From the NCBI GenBank assembly GCA_016182055.1, contig JACOYD010000032.1:1-10098 (forward strand): DNA of 10,098 nucleotides. Direction: 5' to 3'. The notes under the pieces are model-generated. The model was given only the letters and a program-made list of their open reading frames with translations. It searched no databases and was not told where the DNA came from. Below, one piece after another: positions 5,927 to 10,098 of this stretch. Positions within the stretch are counted from its first letter, which is position 1. Every line of letters starts with the position of its first letter. The position numbers were made by a program, and so were the translations under genes. This DNA comes from Candidatus Microgenomates bacterium (GTDB lineage: Bacteria; Patescibacteriota; Microgenomatia; Levybacterales; JACOYD01).

Positions 5927-6992
5927 AAGCCCGAACGTTTTTAAGTACTTTTAAGATATTTTCCCGAGCATTACCAATGATAAGGCTTTTTGCTTTTAAG
6001 CTGTGGTGCTGATTTTTTTTGCTAATCATCTCGTCAATGGCAGAAAGTAGAACCTTATTTGTCAGTGTTTTTTGCGGCAAAACTTTTGCCAGTCCGGTTT
6101 TCTCCGCCAGCTCTGCATTTTGTTCCTGTTCGGAGGCACCGGCCCAGGATAGCGGAATAAAAATAGCCGGTATACCAAATGTTAAAACTTCATACACGGT
6201 ATTTGCGCCGGAACGGCCTATCAAAAGCGAAATATGGCGGTAAATCCAGGCCAGCTCCTGAACCTCAAACCAATTCTTAAAAATGTAGCGCTCCTTTAAT
6301 TTTGCCGGCAATTTGGGGGCAAAACTTCCGCCGGTTTGATGAATAACAATATATTTTTGCAGCAAACGGGGAAGAATTGAGGAAATTGCCTCGTTGATAT
6401 ATGCCGATCCGCCGCTTCCTCCGTTGATGTAGATAATTGGCAAGCCTAATTTTATGGGGAAAGGTGGTTTTTGACCGGAAAAAAAAAGTTCTTTTCGAAT
6501 AGGATTACCTGTTAAAACAGTTTTTTCTTTGGGAAATTGCCACAAAGACTCCTTAAACGTGACGCAGATTTTTTTGGCAAAATGGGCAATGATTTTATTG
6601 GCCAGACCTGCCCGAATAGTCTGCTCATGCGTTATCACCGGTATTCTCAATATAAAGGCCGCCAAAGCTACCGGCAGGGCCACGTAGCCGCCAAAAGAAA
6701 GAACAATATCCGGTCGGTAGCCAATTAAAATAAGAAAAGACTGGAGAAATCCCAAGGGAAACTTAAGCAGAGCCGGCAGCGTATAAAAAGTCCATCTTCG
6801 CTGAAGACGGCCTGCAGAAATAACTCTAAAAGGCAGACCTAATTTTTGAACAGTCTGGTACTCAAAAGAAAAAGAGCTATCGCCCTCATAGGCATGCTTT
6901 CTAATCACAAAAAGCAGGGAAAATTCTTTTTGCAAAATTGGCACCATCGCCCAGGCAGGGGTAAAATGGCCTCCGGTAATTACCAGTTTCAT
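5910..6992 (-). CDS. murG: MurG, lipid II-forming GlcNAc transferase (divergent)
   Basis: GT-B fold glycosyltransferase that adds GlcNAc from UDP-GlcNAc to lipid I at the inner face of the membrane. The 360 aa have both Rossmann halves. N-terminal motifs: TGGH (6-9), SFGGYVALP (99-107), HEQ (122-124) and TGNPIR (161-166). C-terminal motifs: NGGSGGS (190-196) and GRSGANTVYE (249-258) with the UDP-binding Glu258, followed by the EQEQNAELAEKTG segment. The first Gly-rich loop is abridged: the usual GGTGGH appears as VITGGH. HEQN has become HEQT, and GGSQGA has become GGSGGS. The key His and Glu remain, so activity is likely. The start codon overlaps the ftsW stop (ATGA), which implies translational coupling. 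murC, which commonly follows murG, is absent; the ftsQ-like gene follows instead. Confidence 0.92.
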   Translation of the reverse strand: MKLVITGGHFTPAWAMVPILQKEFSLLFVIRKHAYEGDSSFSFEYQTVQKLGLPFRVISAGRLQRRWTFYTLPALLKFPLGFLQSFLILIGYRPDIVLSFGGYVALPVALAAFILRIPVITHEQTIRAGLANKIIAHFAKKICVTFKESLWQFPKEKTVLTGNPIRKELFFSGQKPPFPIKLGLPIIYINGGSGGSAYINEAISSILPRLLQKYIVIHQTGGSFAPKLPAKLKERYIFKNWFEVQELAWIYRHISLLIGRSGANTVYEVLTFGIPAIFIPLSWAGASEQEQNAELAEKTGLAKVLPQKTLTNKVLLSAIDEMISKKNQHHSLKAKSLIIGNARENILKVLKNVRAYEKTA

Positions 6993-8065
6993 ACAGATCT
7001 TTTTGAAATATTTAATAGAATGCCTATCGAAACAAGTGAGATAATCAGGGAAGAGCCACCATAGGAAATTAAGGGAAGCGGTATACCGGTAAAAGGCAAT
7101 AGAGCTACCTGGGCGGCCAGATTAATAGTCACCTGTATGGCCAAAAAAGAGGTGATGCCGCCGGCTAACAGTTTTCCAAAAGCGTCGGGAGCGTTTTTGG
7201 CAATCATAAAACCGGCCAGCAGGATAAACAGAAAAGCGCCCACGATAACGGTGGCTCCCAAAAACCCCAGCTCTTCCGCTATTATGGCAAATATTGAATC
7301 CGTGGTGCTCTCCGGCAAATAGGCGTATTTTTGAAAAGATTTGCCCAAGCCCACCCCGGTCAGACCACCGCTGCCTAGAGCGAAAAGAGTTTGGCGAATA
7401 TGGTAGGAAGCGCCTTCCGGATCGGACTCCGGCTGCAAAAAGCTGATCAGACGGGCAAATCGATAAGGAGCAATTTTTATCAGCACAAAAAGACTACTTA
7501 TAAAAACCGGTATCATGATAAAAAAATGCCAAAGGGCAGCGCCTGAAAGAAAATATAAAACTAAAGCAGTGACCCCCAAAACTACACTAGTGCCCATATC
7601 CGGTTCCAGCATAATAAGCCCTAAAATAAGACCTAAAAGAAGCGAAAAAGCTAAAAGTCTGCCTTTCTCTTTTGTAGAAAACCATGAAGCAAGATATATC
7701 ACCAGACTAAGTTTGGCAAATTCAGCCGGCTGTAAAACAAAAAATCCAAAATTAAGCCAGCGTGATGCCCCCAATGCTTTTATACCAAGTCCGGGAATAA
7801 AAACCGCCATCAAAAGCCCAATCGTTCCAATCAAAAGAGGCAAAGCCAATTTCTGCCAAACATGATAATCGATAAAAGAGAAAACCAGCATCAGGAAAAA
7901 ACCCAAAGCGGCAAAAACAGCCTGGTCGCGGACATAGTGATATTTATCGGCGAAATCCCTTTCGGCTACCACCACCGAGGCATTGTAAACCATCATCAGT
8001 CCGAAAATGACTAAAAAAAGAACTACCAGAAAAAGCCAGATGTTAAATTTAGCCGCTTTTGGCAT
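6989..8065 (-). CDS. ftsW: FtsW, SEDS-family septal peptidoglycan polymerase
   Basis: Polytopic membrane protein of 358 aa with about ten hydrophobic helices, typical for FtsW/RodA/SpoVE. SEDS proteins polymerise lipid II into glycan strands together with a class B penicillin-binding protein. Signatures: GASRWLNFG with QPAEFAK (99-118), EPDMGTS (154-160), and PESTTDSIFAIIAEELGFLG (251-270), where Asp256 aligns with the catalytic Asp known from RodA. The C-terminal SYGGSSL motif is also present (344-350). I call FtsW rather than RodA because it sits between mraY and murG in a division cluster. It starts 4 nt after the mraY stop and overlaps murG by 4 nt. No partner ftsI is in the window, so it must be encoded elsewhere. 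Confidence 0.93.
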   Translation of the reverse strand: MPKAAKFNIWLFLVVLFLVIFGLMMVYNASVVVAERDFADKYHYVRDQAVFAALGFFLMLVFSFIDYHVWQKLALPLLIGTIGLLMAVFIPGLGIKALGASRWLNFGFFVLQPAEFAKLSLVIYLASWFSTKEKGRLLAFSLLLGLILGLIMLEPDMGTSVVLGVTALVLYFLSGAALWHFFIMIPVFISSLFVLIKIAPYRFARLISFLQPESDPEGASYHIRQTLFALGSGGLTGVGLGKSFQKYAYLPESTTDSIFAIIAEELGFLGATVIVGAFLFILLAGFMIAKNAPDAFGKLLAGGITSFLAIQVTINLAAQVALLPFTGIPLPLISYGGSSLIISLVSIGILLNISKRSV

Positions 8066-8069
8066 GTTA

Positions 8070-9089
8070 TCAACTTGCAGTAGCTAAGAATAGTCCGATA
8101 ATGGCAAGTAAAAAACCGGTAATCCAAAATCGCATGACTATTTTAGGCTCCTCCCATCCTTTACTCTGCAGATATAAATGCAGCGGAGATACCGGCAGTA
8201 TCTTAAAACCCAAAAATTTTTTGCTGGCCAACTGTATCATCGAAGAAGCGACTTCCACGACAAAAACACCTCCTATTACAGCCAAAACAATCATTCGTCC
8301 CGTCAAAAGACCAACGATGCCAAGCGTTGCTCCCAGCGCCAACGCTCCGGCATCACCCAGCCAAATTCTGGCCGGAAAAATATTAAAGTAAAGAAAGGCA
8401 ATCACGCTGCCAATAAGAATAGCAATAAAAATAGCCAATCCCTGATCAAGTTGAGCCCCGCCGCCTGCCTGGGTAATAATCCAGAAACTGGCTAAACAAA
8501 TCAGAAAAAGCCCGCTGGATAAACCGTCAAGTCCGTCGGTAATATTAAAAGCATTGGTGAAGGAAACAATTACAAAAGCGGCCAAAGGAATAAAAAATGG
8601 CCCAATTGGCAGAGCCCCTATAAAGTGAATATAAATAAAATCAAATCCCAGCTGTGTGTAAAAAACAACAGCGATAATAAGAGCCAGTATCCACTGAAGG
8701 ATAAATTTAGTGCGAAAAGATAAACCGGACACGCCGTTTTTCTTCCAGTCAATTTTTTTAGCATCGTCATAAAGCCCTAAAAGCCCAAAGGACAGCATGC
8801 CGAAAAGCAACACAAAAAGCTCCCAAGGTTTAACGGCAACTCCCAAAACAGCATATGCCCAAACGGTCAGCAGAGTAGTTATGATAATAATGAGAATACC
8901 TCCACCCACCGGCGTGCCCGCTTTCCAGGAGTGGAAACGGTCAAAAACCGGAGTTGGCTTCTTAAATATGTCAGTTGTTTTCTGCCTCTGCCTGCGAAAC
9001 TTGAGCCTATATAGAAAATTAATAAAAGGCACTATCAGAAGGCTGGTTAAGAAAAATGATAGGATAGCAAGTCCCAATGCCTGTGTCAT
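8070..9089 (-). CDS. mraY: MraY, phospho-N-acetylmuramoyl-pentapeptide transferase
   Basis: Integral membrane enzyme that transfers phospho-MurNAc-pentapeptide to undecaprenyl phosphate, giving lipid I. The 339 aa contain about ten membrane helices and the catalytic signatures of the polyprenyl-phosphate HexNAc-1-P transferase family: YDD (107-109), NAFNITDGLDGL (179-190) with Asp185, and WLGDAG (243-248) with Asp246. The periplasmic-helix and loop E region ends in SPLHLYLQSKGWEEPKIVMRFW. The usual PLHHHFE triple-His motif is reduced to one His (304), with Leu and Tyr after it. The GW-E-E...RFW context still identifies MraY over WecA. It is the first gene of the operon, with an extended -10 box 14 nt upstream and no Shine-Dalgarno sequence. 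Confidence 0.94.
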   Translation of the reverse strand: MTQALGLAILSFFLTSLLIVPFINFLYRLKFRRQRQKTTDIFKKPTPVFDRFHSWKAGTPVGGGILIIIITTLLTVWAYAVLGVAVKPWELFVLLFGMLSFGLLGLYDDAKKIDWKKNGVSGLSFRTKFILQWILALIIAVVFYTQLGFDFIYIHFIGALPIGPFFIPLAAFVIVSFTNAFNITDGLDGLSSGLFLICLASFWIITQAGGGAQLDQGLAIFIAILIGSVIAFLYFNIFPARIWLGDAGALALGATLGIVGLLTGRMIVLAVIGGVFVVEVASSMIQLASKKFLGFKILPVSPLHLYLQSKGWEEPKIVMRFWITGFLLAIIGLFLATAS

Positions 9090-9103
9090 AAAGTATAACT
9101 AGA

Positions 9104-9112
9104 ATTATACCA
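9104..9112 (-). promoter_or_regulatory. Main promoter of the mraY-ftsZ operon (TGG-TATAAT)
   Basis: A perfect TATAAT (9104-9109, minus strand) with TGG directly upstream, 14 nt before the mraY ATG, in the 46-nt gap after the small membrane protein gene. The leader would be about 7 nt. No -35 box resembling the consensus lies at 16-18 bp, so recognition likely rests on the extended -10. Confidence 0.62.
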
Positions 9113-9135
9113 CGAAAAACAGGAAACTTGCTAAC

Positions 9136-9273
9136 TTACTGCAATCCCGATACCAGAAGAACCAATACCACAAAAATAAAACCTACGGCGATATACCCAT
9201 AGGATGGATGAGCATGATGCCAGACTGGTTGCACCCGACGCACTGATTTTGCTCTCTTTGTCTTTTTTCTCAT
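9136..9273 (-). CDS. 45-aa single-pass membrane protein of unknown function
   Basis: A short gene whose product starts MRKKTKRAKSVRR, a strongly basic cytoplasmic stretch. WHHAHPSYGY follows (18-27), then one hydrophobic helix (about 28-43) and a short end, SGLQ. The topology by the positive-inside rule is N-in. The evidence that it is real is the ribosome-binding site AAAGGGGGTGA, ideally placed 7 nt from the ATG, plus the clean basic/His/TM architecture. It lies 46 nt upstream of mraY and is preceded by a two-hairpin leader. It lacks the coiled coil expected of FtsL. The His-rich motif next to the membrane could bind metal or a lipid head group, which is speculative. I do not recognise a family. 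Confidence 0.72.
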   Translation of the reverse strand: MRKKTKRAKSVRRVQPVWHHAHPSYGYIAVGFIFVVLVLLVSGLQ

Positions 9274-9399
9274 AAATTCACCCCCTTTAGAAACTGTTTC
9301 CGATTTAATCGGAATTACAGTTTCTTAAGTCCACCGAAGCGCTCCTCGCTTGCATGGATGTAAACCTTGAAGCGAGGTAAGCGGAGGCGGACCCTACCT
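9274..9399 (-). promoter_or_regulatory. Structured 5' leader of the 45-aa gene: two long hairpins and a strong SD
   Basis: On the minus strand hairpin 1 has three helices: GTCCGCC (9386-9392) with GGTGGAC (9329-9335), CGCT with AGCG (9380-9383/9340-9343), and CCTCGCTT with AAGCGAGG (9370-9377/9344-9351), around an 18-nt loop (9352-9369). One pair in the outer helix is G-U on this strand but A-C on the other, so the minus-strand RNA is favoured. Hairpin 2 pairs AAACTGT with ACAGTTT (9317-9323/9291-9297) and TTCCGAT with ATCGGAA (9308-9314/9298-9304) around a 3-nt loop and a 2-nt bulge. The Shine-Dalgarno site (9278-9288) starts 2 nt later. CCTCC in hairpin 1 could pair with its GGGGG, a possible switch. 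It may instead be a dispersed palindromic repeat. Confidence 0.55.
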
Positions 9400-9405
9400 A
9401 CTTTC

Positions 9406-9435
9406 ATCTTAGAACAAATAATTTAAGAAATGCAA
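9406..9435 (-). promoter_or_regulatory. Weak candidate promoter for the structured leader
   Basis: TAAGAT (9406-9411) with TTGCAT (9430-9435) 18 bp upstream on the minus strand. Transcription would start near 9399, just before hairpin 1, which is what makes the site attractive. The -35 box matches only in TTG. Confidence 0.33.
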
Positions 9436-9463
9436 TAGGCAAAAAATATGACCGGCATATTGC
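9432..9463 (-). terminator. Possible terminator after the cyclase gene
   Basis: GCAATATGC (9455-9463) and GCCTATTGC (9432-9440) form a 9-position stem with one mismatch, 10-40 nt after the cyclase stop. On the minus strand the following sequence is T-rich (ATTTCTT) but not a clean tract; on the plus strand TTTTT follows instead. It could work in either direction and is weak. Confidence 0.4.
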
Positions 9464-9472
9464 TTTTTAGTA

Positions 9473-10090
9473 TTACTCGTTCAACTCAGCTACTACTCGC
9501 GCTGGTGCTCCATCAATTTGTAACTTTATTGGAAGAGCATAAACTCTAAATTCTTTTCCTCTTAATTCTTTTAAATTCGTTAAGTTCTCAATAATTAAAA
9601 TATCGTTTTTTAGTAAAATTCTATGAACCGGAAATGGTTCGTAATCGGGACTGCACATATCAACCCCAATCATTTTTACTTTTTTCTTTATCAAAAAGTT
9701 GGCGATGTCTTCAGTTATAGCGGGGTAATCATTATAGTATTCAGTTTGATAATAAATAGCGCTCATACCGGTATGAAATAAAACAATATCGCCTTTTTGA
9801 ATATCAGCTTTCTTAATTTGCTCTAAATCAAACTTTTTATCAGAAACTTTAATATAAACACCTCTACCGGCAAATCTATCAATTGTAATTTTATCCAAAC
9901 TTTTACCGCCCTTTACCATATGCCTTGGTGCATCAATGTGTGTTCCTACATGGGTTCCAATACAGACATAGCTATCCTCATACCCATCCTTATTAAAAAC
10001 CCCCATTGGTTCTATTTTGGTTTTTGGATCCCCAGGATAAACCGGAGTGTCTTCATTTAACGAAACTGATAAATCGATAATTTTACTCAT
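9473..10090 (-). CDS. Cyclase-family metal-dependent hydrolase (kynurenine formamidase-like)
   Basis: Protein of 205 aa of the cyclase/KynB family, full length for that family. The metal-binding signature HVGTHIDAPRH (47-57) supplies His47, His51 and Asp53. His156 and Glu168, downstream in PVHRILLKNDILIIEN, complete the expected two-zinc site. The start MSKIIDLSVSLNEDTPVYPGD is the typical first strand and loop. Members hydrolyse N-formylkynurenine, isatin or other amides and cyclic substrates; nothing here points to tryptophan breakdown, so the substrate is open. The ATG at 10090 is 8 nt from the window edge, so upstream signals cannot be judged. Codon choice is more A/T-rich than in the division cluster, like the amidotransferase gene at 448. 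Confidence 0.88.
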   Translation of the reverse strand: MSKIIDLSVSLNEDTPVYPGDPKTKIEPMGVFNKDGYEDSYVCIGTHVGTHIDAPRHMVKGGKSLDKITIDRFAGRGVYIKVSDKKFDLEQIKKADIQKGDIVLFHTGMSAIYYQTEYYNDYPAITEDIANFLIKKKVKMIGVDMCSPDYEPFPVHRILLKNDILIIENLTNLKELRGKEFRVYALPIKLQIDGAPARVVAELNE

Positions 10091-10098
10091 CTAATTTA

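Noticed and set aside
9315..9407. A 30-codon reading frame on the minus strand (MKVGRVRLRL... ending KKL) through the structured leader, a possible leader peptide
   Set aside because: There is no ribosome-binding site, the ATG overlaps the candidate -10 box so it would precede the transcript start, and an open stretch of 30 codons is expected by chance. Hairpin pairing explains the sequence better.
1..10098. CRISPR array, tRNA, rRNA, toxin-antitoxin or phage-defence locus
   Set aside because: I saw no regularly spaced repeats, no tRNA cloverleaf and no gene pair typical of a defence system. The NYN gene alone is not enough for a toxin-antitoxin call.

Overview
The window looks like a chromosomal piece of a Candidate Phyla Radiation (Patescibacteria) bacterium with the standard code (TGA is used as a stop). 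This placement is an inference. It rests on the compact, abridged division/cell-wall cluster, the reduced FtsQ-like protein, the divergent MurG and MraY motifs, the scarcity of Shine-Dalgarno sequences, and a RAYT-type transposase beside palindromic repeats. I could not run a phylogeny.

Left part (1-1255). The C-terminal half of a REP-associated tyrosine transposase enters from the left edge. A class I glutamine amidotransferase gene follows, bracketed by two 31-bp palindromic repeats in opposite orientation (380-410 and 1185-1215, 30 of 31 bases identical). The left copy supplies a consensus -35 box to a good promoter for the amidotransferase gene. The block looks like a mobile or recently inserted module.

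Middle (1256-2966, all minus strand). Two small proteins of unknown function and a NYN-domain (LabA/DUF88-like) putative nuclease each appear to have their own promoter very close to the start codon. The gap between the two unknown genes holds a short stretch that echoes the C-terminal peptide of FtsZ.

Core (2983-9112, minus strand). A tightly packed operon runs mraY, ftsW, murG, a miniature ftsQ-like gene, ftsA, ftsZ, and ends in a hairpin terminator with a GCAA tetraloop. MraY and MurG make lipid I and lipid II, FtsW is the SEDS glycan polymerase, and FtsQ, FtsA and FtsZ build the divisome and Z-ring. murC-F, ddl, ftsI, ftsL, mraZ and rsmH are not in the window. An extended -10 box precedes mraY, and a second candidate lies at the ftsQ/ftsA junction.

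Right part (9136-10098, minus strand). A 45-residue single-pass membrane protein has the strongest ribosome-binding site in the window. A leader of about 125 nt with two long hairpins precedes it. A cyclase-family (kynurenine formamidase-like) metal-dependent hydrolase lies at the right edge.

The most noteworthy points are the RAYT/palindrome/amidotransferase module with a portable -35 box, the recurring extended -10 boxes 6-14 nt from start codons, the structured leader with its tiny membrane protein, the POTRA-less FtsQ-like protein, and the FtsZ-tail echo.
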